This document shows, piece by piece, positions 11,491-24,949 of a stretch of DNA of 64,000 nt (positions are counted from its first letter, which is position 1; the number at the start of each line of letters is the position of its first letter). The notes beneath the pieces are model-generated. The model was not told where the DNA came from. It did not search any database and saw only the letters and a list, made by a program, of their open reading frames with translations. The stretch is from Primulina eburnea (taxonomy: Eukaryota; Streptophyta; Magnoliopsida; Lamiales; Gesneriaceae). The DNA lies in NCBI RefSeq assembly GCF_022965805.1, contig NC_133104.1:44932682-44996681 (forward strand), in the 5' to 3' direction. The translations under genes were made by a program, and so were the position numbers.

Positions 11491-12644
11491 TGCATACCAA
11501 GATAACCTTGTTGCTGACCGATCGATTGATGTCCCTGAATGAGTATGTAACTAGGAAACACAGTAGCATCTAAAAATCCCATGAAAAATACAATGTAACT
11601 TCCGGTTTGAACTGTTGATTGTTGACATATGTACTAAAATCTATCAGGAGGTGACTAAAATCTATCAGGAGGTGGATATGAGTACTGAAGCTACATCTTA
11701 TCCATGACTTGCTACTAGACGAGTATTCTGTAAATCTTAAATCATCTTTTTAAGTATTCTTTGAACCTTTTCATAGGACACTCCAACCAATTGGTAATAT
11801 CGACGACATGGAAATCCCCTCACCAAAGATGACAGAAGTACTGATACTTCAGGGCCATTAAACCTCGATTCTTCAACTCGTTTGCAGGACTTGATATCAT
11901 GCTTGAATTCAAGAATCGAAAAAACTTAATAGGACACTTGATCTGTGTTGTATATCTGCTGTTTCAACCTGAAAACATAAGCCTCCAGACTGAATCGTCA
12001 CACAAATGATCAGTATCTGCAAACGTCTCTCCAGATTTCTTAGTCATGAAATTATCTCAGTGATTGAATCGTTGCACGATTAGTTATGGGATTAAACTGA
12101 GATTCATGTTTTACTTGGTTCTTGATTATTATACCGTTCATTTACCTCTTATCAAAATTCAACCACGTCAGTTTGACCCCTATGTAGACTTGTTTTAATT
12201 TAATTTTTGTTAAAATTTTGTTGTCGTTTCAAATGAAAATAATGGGGGTGAGGTCACTTTATGTAACGTTATGCTACATTACCATTGAATTGCCATTCTA
12301 TTTGGTAAATGGTGCAAATATATTTTAAAGTTTACTCTAATTTGTTGCAGCTTTATAAACCCGTTTTTCATTCATGCGTTCTCGCTAGGAATTTTGGAAG
12401 CTAAAAGACATTGGCTATGAAATAATAACAACATTATCCAAGAACACTTGAAAAAAAAACGATTCTTTCAAACTATTGAGCTCGAAATAGCTGACACAAC
12501 ATCGAGATATGTTAAAATTTCTGCTTGCAATTGAAGCAACGATCAATATAATCGAACATACAAAAATCCCAAAACTAAGCAAGTTTAAAATCACATCAAA
12601 ATCTCTTCATAAAAGTAACTAAACCTCAAAACACGTTCAAGCCC
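11491..12644. other. Intergenic, no gene seen
   Basis: No gene is supported. A 21-bp tandem duplication (ACTAAAATCTATCAGGAGGT unit) lies at about 11632-11675. The 3'UTR of RPS15A is expected below 12645. Confidence 0.4.
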
Positions 12645-13900
<1,256 letters not shown>

Positions 13901-14494
13901 TTACTGAGAAGACTGTACATAGAACAAACTACAGTCAAGTTAATAGCCTAAATCATACCAAACAGGGTTCAACACGCAAATAAAAAAAAACAATAATGTC
14001 ATTAGTAAATTCTTGAAAAGAATTCGATTTTCGCAGTCAAAATACAGTAAGTCGGACCAAAAAAATCGAGGGGTTTGCCCTGCTTACAACAAACACAAAA
14101 CGCAAATGATGTAGCTTCAAAACTCAAGCCCAATGACTCAGATTAATGGCATACGTAAACATCAATTAGATTCAACCAAGTAAGGCGAGAAGGCCAATGA
14201 CCTAATACTTATACAGTTCAACATTCCACTGGCGCTATAAAATTCAAATCGCTGCAACACACACACACACACACAAAAACAGAATGTAAAAGCTTCCCGG
14301 ATTCTAACGGTACACGTCTTCCAGAAATGATAAACAAGCAAAAGACATTGATCAAAGAAAAGGACAAATTCGTTGTCAAAATCATAAGTTTGAAAATAAA
14401 TTGATCAAATAATTCACGCACAGAAGAAGTAGCAAAATGAAGAAAGAAATAAAATTGAGGTCTGGTGAGTTGAGGCGTTAGGATTTCAGCTTAC

Positions 14495-14600
14495 CAGACG
14501 GCCAAGAATCAGTAGGAAGCGGGTGCCAAAGTCGTCTTCTGTGTGGATTCTCGAAACCCTAGAACCTATTTTACTTGCGCTTAATGGGCCAATTAATATA
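14495..14600 (-). promoter_or_regulatory. RPS15A core promoter and leader: telo-box plus site II element
   Basis: Read on the minus strand, CTAGGGTTT (telo-box, 14554-14562) follows an upstream TTGGCCCATTAA (site II, TGGGCC on the plus strand at about 14585-14590). A leader of about 60 nt then ends in a GTAAGC splice donor near 14494. Telo-boxes together with site II motifs are established hallmarks of plant translation-machinery promoters; site II is bound by TCP factors. The transcription start is inferred, not seen. Confidence 0.65.
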
Positions 14601-15353
14601 TTAGGTATCGTAATGGGTCGTTAAATTTTTATTGGGCCAATTGATATATGGGCATAATTTGTAATGGGCCAATTATTGTATTGGGAATGAATACTAGCCC
14701 ATTTATTTTTATGAGTAAAAATAATGGCCCATTTATTTTAATGGGCCTATTGATATAGTGGGTATACGTACTGGCCGATTGGGTTTTAATGGGTCAATTT
14801 TTATATTGGGTATAAGTAGCGGCCCTCTAATTCTTTTAATGAGCAAGTTGATGTTGGGATACGTACTGGCCCATTTTTCGTTTACTGGGGTATACATACT
14901 GTCCCATTAGTTTTAATATACATCAGTTTTTTATGGGCCAATAACTATATTGGGTATGGGTACTTGTTTTTATGTTTATAAGTACTGGCCCATTCGTTGT
15001 TTTAATTGGCCCATTTATATATCGGGTATACGTACTAGACCATTAGTTTTTTTAATGGACAAACTGAATTAAAATGTTTGGTGTAGCTAACGGCCCATCA
15101 TTTTAATGGCCCAATTGATATACTCATTAAAAATAGCCCAATAGGTTTAAATGGGCCAATGACTATATCGGGTATACGTACTGGACCTTTGTTTTCATGG
15201 GTATAAGTACAGGCCCATTAGTTATTTTAATGGCTAATAGGCTAGTTACTATATCGGGTATACGTACTGGACCATCAATTTTTAATGGGCCAATTGATAT
15301 GTACTGGTTCATTAAATCTTTAGTTCTGACCCATTAGTTTTTAATGAATATGC

Positions 15354-15494
15354 ATAATAGCCCATTAGTATTTTAATGGGCCACTGGTATCTTATGTATA
15401 CGCTTAAATGGGCCAGTTTATAAATTGGGAGTACATATTGGCCATTAGTTGTTACGGGCCAAAATATAAATCGGATAAACACACTGGCCCATTA
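15354..15494 (+). repeat. 141-bp direct repeat, copy 1 (inside TGGGCC array)
   Basis: This segment starts ATAATAGCCCATTAG and ends CACTGGCCCATTA. It recurs at 15551-15691 with about three base differences, giving a 197-bp higher-order period. It shows recent segmental duplication inside an otherwise old, diverged array. Confidence 0.88.
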
Positions 15495-15550
15495 TGTTTT
15501 GATGGATACGTACTGGACCATTAGTTTTTTAACGCATTAATGGCCAATTA

Positions 15551-15691
15551 ATAATAGCCCATTAGTATTTTAATGGGCCAGTGGTATCTTATGTATACGC
15601 TTAAATGGGCCAGTTTATAAATTGTGAGTACATATTGGCCATTAGTTGTTACGGGCCAACATATAAATCGGATAAACACACTGGCCCATTA
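15551..15691 (+). repeat. 141-bp direct repeat, copy 2 (inside TGGGCC array)
   Basis: Second copy of the 15354-15494 segment, same length, differing at about three positions (a G/C in CCAGTGG, G/T in ATTGTGAG and A/C in GCCAACAT). No gaps are needed. Confidence 0.88.
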
Positions 15692-16300
15692 ACGGCCAAT
15701 TAAAAATGGCCCATTAGTTTTAATGGGCCAAAGACTATATTGGGTCTTCGTACTGGACCATTTGTTATATCGATATAAATACTGGCCCATTAGTTCTTTT
15801 AATGGGCCCAAACTGTACCATTAGTTTTTTAATGGACCATTGATATGTAATGGTTCATTAATTCTTTTAGTTCTGACCCATTAGTTTTTAATGGGTATAC
15901 AATAGCCCATTAGTTTTATAATGGTCCAATTTATATCTCATGCATGCGATGCCCGTTTATATGTTGGGTGTACGTATTGGCCCACTATTTTTAAAGGCCG
16001 TCTTATATATTGATTAAACAGACTGGCCCATTAGTTTTTAATCGATAAACTGGCTCATTAGTTTTTGATGGATACGGACTGGCCCATTAAAAATATCCCA
16101 TTAGTTTTTAATGGGCCAACTAATTTGTACTGGTTCGTTAATTCTTTTAGTTCTTTTAACCCATTATTTTTTAATGGGTATACATAATAGCCCATTAAAA
16201 CATTCTCGTTAATGCTCGTGGTCCACTGATATATTGGGTTACTTATTGGCCCATTGATTGTTAATTGCTAATGGGTATACGTTAGTGGCCTACGTAAATA

Positions 16301-17228
16301 CTCCCGACTCCTAATTAAATTAAAAGAAGAAATTCGAGAGCAATTTCTTTGTTTTTAGAGTTTTCTCAGTTGAAATTTTATGAAAGAGGGATTTAATAAT
16401 TCATAATTATTTAAATTTAATATATAAAAGTAATATTTTTTATTTAATAGAAATAGAAACATATTGTTAATTTCTTATTGAACCAGATTCATTTCTCAGA
16501 AACTTCATTAAATTAATAATCTAAATACCTAAGTTCAGTCTTGATTGAAGCATGTAACATGCATGTGCTCCCAACCACCATCACATTTTATAAAATTCCA
16601 ACCCACAATAGACTCTCCAAAATTGACCAACGTATATTACCACCAACATAATCAAATAATTGTTCAATCATTCAGATTTTATAAATAAATTTATTATTAT
16701 ATTGATGATAATAATTCAATATTTGATTATCGAGATAAGAAATTATATTCAAGTTTGTTAAAACTTCACGTGCATGCATCGCATATTTTTCCTACTTACT
16801 ATTCAAATAGAGCATTCGTAAAAAAACAAATCGGAATGGAAGGAATAATAACCACATGGCCTTGTTCCCTCGAGTACTCGATTCGGGGGACTAGAATAAT
16901 CAATAAATAGAAATTTAATTTTTAAAAAATGATATGGTTAAGATAAAAATAATCATTGTAGTTAATTGTGGGGGGTCATTATTAAATACAAAGCAAGCCA
17001 ATTAATTGATACTATAATAGCAACAAGCCATACGACACAATACAAATGTTCGACGAGATGTTTCATGTGTATTTAGAATTTAGAATATTGATTAAAATAC
17101 AGACAACGCCAAAACTCGAGAACATGAATATATATATATATATATATATATATAAGTATACATTCACGATATATATGTATAAACAACTTTCTTTTCTTCG
17201 ATCAAACCAGAAGATGGACAGTGTTTAG
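16301..17228. repeat. AT-rich spacer with (TA)n microsatellite
   Basis: No gene. A (TA)n run lies at 17127-17153. The spacer holds the 3' flank of the Aux/IAA gene at its right end. Confidence 0.5.
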
Positions 17229-19451
17229 TTAACACCTGCTCTTGCATTTCTCCATTGCCCTTGGAGCTGATTTTGACAAGAAAATAAATAAATAAATTAT
17301 TAAAAACTAAAATCAAGAGTGAGCTCAAATCGATTCTTTATTCACAGCAAGTGTACGTATATCATGGAATCTTAATTCAAGAAGCTAAAAGTAATTTTTA
17401 TCAAACCATTAACTTATATATATAAAAATAAAATTCAAAGGTGTTTTCACTTCTTTGGTCGATAATTTCATATATTATTATGTATACTAGTAACTCCAAC
17501 TAAATAACATAACACGTATGTACATATTTTTGCCCCCCAGATATATCGTAAATAAAGGTGACATACATACCCAGTCCAATTGCTTCTGATCCTTTCATAA
17601 TACGAAGGCGCTTGCATGAATCAATAAACATCCTGCGCATGCATAAACACTCCAGAAATTCTTAAAAAAGAAACTTTATAATGTTGAGAACTGGCCATTT
17701 AAAGTTATCACATGCATTTAATAGTTTTACAACGAGGAATTATACTTTTCTAAAAACATTTTTTTAAAAATAAAATAAAATAAAATTTAGCTTAATTAAG
17801 AAGAATGGCATTATCATAGCTAGAACCACATAAATCAAGAAACAGTCGCAATAAAATATTAAACACAAAAACTCATATGACATAGGTCAACTTTGTGAGC
17901 GGAATCTCTACCCGACCCATGATATTTTTCATGCCCAAAGTATCATTTTTCATTACTAAAATATCACTTTTTGTTAATTATGTCATGATGAAATATTATG
18001 TAGTACTGTTGATTTGAGTGAAAATTATTATTTTTATGTCAAAAAATATTGCTTTCCAATGCATGTATGGATCGATTTGACCCGTGAGACTGTTATCATA
18101 GTAGACAATCAAATTAAATCGAATTTTCGTAACATTATTTCAAAACACCGATGATTAAAAAAAATTAACTTGGAATCGGGGATGATACTTACTCCCATGG
18201 TACGTCGCCCACGAGCATCCAGTCACCATCCTTATCTTCGTATGTGGGAACATATTCCGAACTATTCAGCAAATCCATTAATTTCCTCTCATTCATAAAA
18301 TCTATCATTCCTTGGGTCCCATAATTACCTGTATGTAATATAATCACAAAAATTAACCATACATTAATAAACACCTTTCACATTCATTTCATTTTATTTT
18401 TTTTTTTGAAAAAAAGTAACTTCAGTACACAAGAATTACGTCCAGATCAACTTTGTTCTTGATTCAAATCAAACATGAACTTATTTTTAGACTCTACATG
18501 AATTGGAGCGGTAGATCCAAGATTATTTTACTCTATATACGGTGATATATAAATTCATACCAGCCAGCCAGATCTGTCTAAACACACTCACTAATATATA
18601 TTAATTACTCAATACCTACATTTATATATGCATACAGTTGATATCGCAGAAAACTAATTAATTTAGATCTTATATATAATATGTGTGTGTGTGTGTGTGT
18701 GTGTGTGAACTTAAGATATGTAGCCAAGGATAGACGTAGCCCTCCTTCAAAAAAAGAGTAACAATAATTCACGATTGTTTTTTTCTTTATTTACGTGCAA
18801 ATGAATATGGAAAAATTTCATGCAAAAATAAAAGGGGCTTGCACGGTACTTACCCATGGTGAAGGAGCTAAACATTTTAGCGAGGGCGTCGGAGAGCTGT
18901 GGGTAACTCTCGTACATCTTCAAGTCCACTTTGCGAAGATACGGTGCCCCATCCATCGACACCTTCACGAAGGCTGGTTTCTCCGCCGACTCCTCGCAGC
19001 TGTTCTTCTGGTGAGCCATAACGTTCTTGCGGAAGGACCGGACTGGTGGCCACCCCACCACTTGGGCCCTATTGCATGCCAAATCAAACGAAGACATATT
19101 GATTTGTTAAGAACAAGAAAACATACAACTCCGAAAATTTACACACAACTTTTGCACAGCATAGGTAAATAAACTAATGATTGATTACTTCGCCTGTGGC
19201 TTGACGGGATCTTTGGGAGGAAGCACGCCGCCCGTCTTCACCATAGCTGAATTTTTCATGATTTCCTTTAGATCTATAGCATCTAATTCATTGTCTTGTA
19301 CGTTGAGCTTCAGATCAACTGTTTCAGAGTAGCTTCTTTTCCCGGTTATCTTCATAAGCTCACCAATTTCCCCTCCGCCGCCCGGAAGCCCCAGGCAAAG
19401 TTCAGTATCCTTAAGATTCAGGCCACGCTCCTCCCCGAAAAAAACAGACAT
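17229..19451 (-). CDS. Aux/IAA auxin-responsive repressor (IAA7/14/16-like)
   Basis: A nuclear transcriptional repressor of auxin response factors, degraded through TIR1/AFB when auxin is present. Minus-strand exons: 19189-19451, 18854-19068, 18193-18328, 17571-17632 and 17229-17266, all GT-AG, giving 237 residues. Domain I (EAR) is TELCLGLPG at residues 16-24. A KR pair lies at about 38-39. The domain II degron [13 protein letters not shown] starts near residue 91. The PB1 region begins [20 protein letters not shown] and ends [17 protein letters not shown]. The tail is [20 protein letters not shown]. The degron core GWPPV is intact, so auxin-dependent turnover is expected. Length, order and the five-exon structure match the canonical subgroup, and no defect is seen. 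Confidence 0.95.
17887..18100 (+). mobile_element. Degenerate copy of the GTGAGAC-palindrome MITE family
   Basis: Diverged from the better copy at 33381-33556 but shares the order: TTTGTGAG-CGGA-TCTC, CCCATGA, ACTTTTT-GTTA and GACCCGTGAGACTGT. It lies in intron 3 of the minus-strand Aux/IAA gene. It is recognisable only by comparison with the other copies. Confidence 0.45.
18674..18707. repeat. (TG)n microsatellite
   Basis: A run of about 13 GT dinucleotides in intron 2 of the Aux/IAA gene. Confidence 0.85.
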
Positions 19452-21257
19452 TTTCCGGCCAACTTCCTTAAAGTGATCTTGTCCTTTTTTCTTCTGAATT
19501 TAGTTTCAATATCCTTCGTCTATTTGATTATTTTAAAAAGAAAAGTGTGGGTATGAATATGCAAGCACCAGATATTAATTATTATACGAATCACATGTGC
19601 GCTTAGCATATTAGGCCATCAAGTTCTCTCGTATTGTGGGTGGACAAGTGGACAACATTAAACTTACCTTGTAAATATGTTTGTTTTGGTATTTTTTTAT
19701 ATTATATAAATAAGAATAGATTTGAAATAAAACAATGGTTAATTATATATAAAGTAAAATAATTAAGTACACTATAATCATTTACTTACATAATGCATAT
19801 GAACCGTGAAATAAATTAAAATAAAAATATAGTATGGGATTTAATATTTGTAATATGTTGATTGGTTTTTCGCTTTTCGCATCAAGATCTAGCATGCCCT
19901 TAAAATATGAAATGACTTTAAAAATAAAAAAAAAAAATTAAGGATAGAAAAATCCTTGAATTTATGGCATTAATTCGCTTCTGCGGGCAATTATGTGCAA
20001 TTTGATGTTTCAATAATTCGGTTTAATCTATGATATATTCAGAGTGATTACCCTTCTATTATAATATCACTAGGCAGAGACGGAGCCAAAAATGTTTAAT
20101 TTGGTGGGGGAAAAATTTGTATCGAAGTCTGTGTGTGTAAATATAAAATAAATATTAATTATCAAGGATGTTGATAGAAAAATGAGATCCTAAAAAAATA
20201 TAAATTGACATTTTACATACTTGGGATTTTCATATTACTCGGGAAAAAAATTTCTCACACGTGAAATCAATCTTATCATAAATTATTCCTTCGATTAATT
20301 AAAGCTTCAGCAGCTTAAATTTTTTTTACTGAATTAACAATAGTTTATTCAATGATAGAAATAATAATTTCAAAGAAGTTTAAATTTAATTTGTCATTAT
20401 ATTTAGCAATAAATTAAAAATGCATTGTTTAACTGGTATTTTCAATTAATATATTATTTTAAACTTTGCTCTCGATTTTTATATTCCAACCGAATTCAAA
20501 TGTTACGAATGCTGCAATTAAATTCTAATTTGTATTCACACTTATTTATTTGTGTTATAAAACTTTAATTAAAAATGAACAAATTGCTTGTAATTAATTA
20601 CATGGTCAACTCAGCCAGCACCAGAAAATTAAAGCAAAATTTGAAGACGGAAGGTGTAGTAAAAAAATCTAAACTATTGGCCAATGTATATTATAAATTT
20701 TGGGCAGAATCTGCTGGGCGATTATCCAGCTTTTCCCGTATAATCCATCCATCAGCTCCTCCATTAGGTCACATAAATCTTTTAAATTTTATTGAACTTG
20801 ACATATATATTAATTATCCTTTTTTTTATAACAACATATATATTAATTATCTAAAAATTAACATTTAACCATATCAAAAAAACAAAAACATTCTAAATAT
20901 ATACATAAAATAATCTATTTAATTCACATATTTGTTCATCAATTTAATCAAGCTGATGATTTCATCCATGGCATTGATTAATTTAAATAAATAAAGTAAT
21001 GTGATTGACATGATTTACGGAACAGAGCCTGTACGTGGTCTAGAAAAGAGACACGATGAATTAACAGTATCCTCTAATTAATGGCATTATATATATAATT
21101 CAAGAATTATTGTATATGATAATGCAATGTATTTAAAATGAATTGACTTATCATAGATTTTGTCTGTTTGATTTTCTGTTTGATTTCATGTCTTTTCCCG
21201 TTTATTTATCTTTGGAGAAGTCATTATTGGACACGGAGTATTATATAAATGCAAGAA
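19452..21257. other. Aux/IAA upstream region and AT-rich intergenic DNA
   Basis: No gene is supported. The proximal part should contain the Aux/IAA promoter, but I found no clear AuxRE cluster by eye. A GACGGAGCCAAAA fragment near 20075 resembles the end of a widespread plant short-element type. The ORF at 20575-20868 has no family signature and very skewed AT-driven composition. Confidence 0.4.
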
Positions 21258-22842
21258 CATTGCCTAGGGTTTTTTTAAAAATAATTTAATTTTAAATTTG
21301 TTTTCAAAAATAATTTTTAAAAAAATATTTTCAGAACTAATGTAATCCGCGCTTAAGAGTGCGGATGCTGTACACGTGGAGCAGCGTCCGCGCTTCGTAA
21401 GCACGGACGATAGTCCATATAAGCAACAGATTATTTTAGCAACGAAATCTATAGCAAAACCGTCGCTAATTTCTGACGGTTCATACAAACGTCGCTAAAC
21501 CGTCGCTATTTTAGCGACAATTTATAAACCGTCGCTGTAATGGAATCAGCGACGGTTTAACAACCGTCGCATATTTAGCTACGGTTGTTTAACCGTCGTT
21601 AAATACGCATAAAACCATCGCTAAATGGGCATAATTTTATAAGAGAATTGTGCGCTGCGAAAAGCCATTTTTGTTGTAGTGAAGAAATTAGAGACAATTA
21701 ATAAACCGTCGCTAATGGAATACCTACCTCTTCGCACGCTACGCATAATTGTATCAACAGCGTGCACATATACGCCGCGGATAATCTTGAACTTCAACGG
21801 CTTGCAATTTTGCAGCGTGCAATATACGCTGCGGAAAGAGAATTTGTGCGCTGCGAAAAGCCATTTTTGTTGTAGTGAAGATTATGGGTGTTCAAACTTC
21901 GGATAAAAACAAAAATCCAAACCGGAACACTGAACCGAACCGAAAATCAAATTTTGTAATTCGGATATAAATATTAAAACCGAAATTTATTTGGTTCGAT
22001 TTCGGATTATATATATCAAAACCGAAAAAACTGAAATTTCATTAAATTAATAAATTTTTTATATTTTTATTTATATTATATATTTTGATATGATATTTAG
22101 TGAATGAAGAACTATTTTGAACAATTTTTAGTTGACTGTTGTTTTCTTAATTAATTTAGACCTTATCTTTAAAGATTTTACTAAGAAAACATGTAGAAAG
22201 TTAACATATTATATTTTACAACATATTTATATTATTAATTTAAATAATTATATCAAAATCGAATTAAACGATCGAAATAACCGAACCATTTTGGTAGAAA
22301 ACCGAACCGAATTGAAGAAAAATGGTTCGGATATCGGATTATATATTTTTAAAATCGAAAACCGAAATAAAAACCGAACCAAATCGACCGATGAACACCC
22401 CTAGTGCCTAGTGAAGATAGAGAAAAAAACCGACCGATGAACACCCTTATTTCTTGATGAATTTCTTGTCTGTTTTTTTCTCCGTCTTCACTACAACAAA
22501 AATGACTTTTTGCAGCGTGCAAATTCTCTTATAAAATTATGCGCATTTAGCGACGATTTTATGCGCATTTAGCGAAGGTTGTAAACCGTCGCTGATTCCA
22601 TTACAGCGATGGTTTTATAAACCGTCGGAAATGAGCGACGATTTTGATATAGATTCCATCGCGAAAATAATATGTTGCTTACATGGACCATCCTCCATGC
22701 TTACAAAGCGCGGACGCTGCTCCACGTGAGCAGCCTCCGCACTCCGGAAGCGCGGATTGCATTAGTTTTGAAAATGTTTTTTAAAAATTATTTTGATTTT
22801 TTTTTAAAATTAAATTATTTATAAAAAACACCCCATTGCCTA
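21258..22842. mobile_element. 1.58-kb foldback element with CACTA-like inner termini and GCGACGGTT subrepeats
   Basis: The left arm 21258-21683 and right arm 22487-22842 are long imperfect inverted copies. Matching landmarks are AACTAATGTAATCCGCGCTT, CACGTGGAGCAGCGTCCGCG, TGTAATGGAATCAGCGACGG and CGCATAAAA...CGTCGCTAAATG. Both arms end on the inside at CATTTTTGTTGTAGTGAAG or its complement. A third such end lies at 21864-21880. CACTACAACAAAAATG resembles CACTA-superfamily termini, and GCGACGGTT arrays resemble their subterminal repeats. The middle (21886-22401) carries a nested GGGTGTTCA...TGAACACCC element. No transposase ORF is present. Confidence 0.65.
21886..22401. mobile_element. Nested short element with GGGTGTTCA / TGAACACCC ends and CCGAACCGAA motifs
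   Basis: Starts GGGTGTTCAAACTTCGG and ends CCGATGAACACCCC, with inverted ends. CCGAACCGAA tracts sit just inside each end and the middle is AT-rich. This is typical of small non-autonomous DNA elements in plants. A fragment of the right end (CCGACCGATGAACACCC) is repeated about 40 bp downstream near 22430-22447. Confidence 0.55.
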
Positions 22843-24122
22843 AAATAATTACATGGAAAAATTATGATTTTTTTTAATAGTAAGAAACTTACAAACACAT
22901 TTTAAATTTACTTTCATTTGAGATAAACGATGACCTCTACTTTCTCCTTCCAGTTTGAATTTGGCGGAGGACTTGATATTAATACTTAATAAATCATGCA
23001 AATAAACATTGAGGAGTTCATTATTTTGATAAGATGAACATTCAATAAATCTTATAATGCTTGAGTTGGTGGAGTTGATGATCAGCGTTTGACTAATGAT
23101 CAAGACTTTGATTCCTCAAACCAACATTTTTCAGACGAGCCAGTCGTATAAGTTTTGCATAGTGTGGTTTACCTAGCTATCGTGATTCGAAAACTACTAC
23201 ATTAGTAAGAAAGTTTATCCAATGTGATTTACTTAGCTATCGTGTTTGAAAACTACTACCAGCGTAAAAGTGTTTGATTATTTTTAATCAAAATAGTGAT
23301 TAGCGCTGATTGTTTTATTGATATCGAAGCAAATGTCTTTATGATATTGGACATGGTAAAACATCAAGCTGACAATGCAACGAAACTGTCCTAAAAACCA
23401 TGTTTAATTTTATGATATTCTCCTGCCCCCACCCAAGCAAAAATTCGTGTTTTGATCAGGTCAAAATAAAATTAATGTTTATGCTAACATTATAACAAAT
23501 ATGACATGATTAATATACATTAAAAGGTTGTAAACTAGTAAATAATTAAATTTAATTATTGCTAAACAATAAACATGCTTTTAAATTAATCAATGGTGAT
23601 GACTTTGAGACAAGTCACATCCTTAAGAAAAGGAAACATCCCTAACCCTAGTTGTGTTGTGTCCTTGCTCCATCACTATTCTTTATAAACTACAATATTT
23701 TATTTAATTAATCGCCTTAATTTCTAATTTAGTATATATCGAACTAGAAAATTTGATTGAAAGCAACGTACTAAAAATATGATAAATTTGAAGAAGTTAA
23801 TGTCATACAAGAAATAATGCCCGAATATGAAATTAAATAGAAAGGACAAATTTTGAATTTTTCAAAAATTATATAAATGAGAAAATTTGTGGATAATTTA
23901 AATGTAAGTGATAACTACTCTCACCGGCTTGATTACGATATACATCTCTCGTTTTCCAACGTTGGAATTATCGTTGTTTTGATTTGACGTAAAAATTTAA
24001 AAATTAGTAATTGAAATATTAAAACCTAGATTATATATCTAGCTCTATTATTTAATAGCAATAGATTAAGATAAATTTTCAATTAATAATTAGACCTAAT
24101 TCATGGGAATTATTTTCACTTG
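22843..24122. other. AT-rich intergenic DNA, no gene
   Basis: No gene seen. A diverged duplication of about 36 bp (TTTACCTAGCTATCGTG unit) occurs at about 23162-23199 and 23224-23260. Confidence 0.4.
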
Positions 24123-24949
24123 ATATATGATACCTCGGGATGTCCCGGGTCATGGATGGTTCTCGAGACGTCCCGGGCCATGGAGTATATCCATGGGGGT
24201 GCCCGGGTCAGGAGGATTGAAAGCTCCCGAGGCAATCAAATGACAAGATGGCTTAACACCCGAGTGGGCAGCCGATTAATAGGTCGGGCTTTTGGAATAT
24301 CCGGAACATAATTCCCCCGGGATGTTGCATGCCCGGGCCCTCGTAAGAGGTCCCGAGAAGTATTTCCCCAAGCCACCTCGATATGAGTGAAGCATTTAAT
24401 GGCGCCGACTTGATAAAGTATACACAGCCGACATATCTCTGACAGTAACATAAATGATTGACAAAATCAAGTGGGCTGGACGTGACTAGTATGAGAATTT
24501 ACATGTCAAAACAATAGGGTATAATCAGCCACCTTACTGCAATAAATGCCCAAACACAAAAAACGAGGTCATCATTGCATCCTCTACTATAAATACCAGG
24601 TTCTTTACTTGCATTTACTCTATATTCATATATTAACTCACGCATTGAATATTCTCATTTATTGCTCATTTACTCTCCACTCTTCACACCAATCACACAG
24701 CCATCACTTGGCTACATTGGTTTCCCGATTGAGTACCCCTGCTGACTTAAGTATCGGAGTGGTCACGCCGGACACCTCTCTGGCGCCCATTCACGTGGTT
24801 ATTTTCTTGTTCGCAGATCTCTTGAATCGTTCAAGGAGTCACGAAGTTCAAGCCAAGCTTCCAACTCATATTCCCTTCAATATTTTGATAGCAAACACGG
24901 CGGAGTTTCCGACCCGACTCGTCAATTTCGTCCGGATTGCATCAATATA
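24123..24949 (+). mobile_element. Solo LTR of an LTR retrotransposon (817 bp) with 5-bp target-site duplication
   Basis: The LTR runs 24128-24944. It starts TGATACC, ends TTGCATCA (TG...CA, with TGAT/ATCA inverted ends) and is flanked by ATATA at 24123-24127 and 24945-24949. It is far more GC-rich than its surroundings, with several CCCGGG sites. A TATA box (TATAAATACC, 24588-24597) sits where an LTR promoter is expected, and the downstream R/U5-like part has CTTAAGTATCGGAGTGGTC. There is no internal region or second LTR, so it arose by LTR-LTR recombination. Composition and the CGGAGTGG block suggest Ty3/gypsy. Confidence 0.82.

Larger units (their letters stand above)
14581..16300. repeat. 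Degenerate tandem array of palindromic GGCCCATTA / TAATGGGCC units
   Basis: About 1.7 kb is built from diverged copies of a unit of roughly 50 bp. Each unit contains TGGGTATACGTACTGGCCCA, then TTAGTTTTTAATGGGCCAAT, then TGATATAT. TGGCCCATTA and TAATGGGCCA are reverse complements, so each unit carries a hairpin with a T-rich loop, and GTATACGTAC is itself nearly palindromic. By eye I count close to thirty exact TGGGCC/GGCCCA hexamers, plus many one-base variants. The array directly abuts the RPS15A promoter, which uses the same hexamer. It has no coding potential. It may be a satellite-like expansion of a promoter element or an unrelated minisatellite. Confidence 0.85.

Noticed and set aside
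20575..20868. 97-residue ORF
   Set aside because: Composition is driven by AT-rich DNA, there is no family signature and no splice or promoter context.
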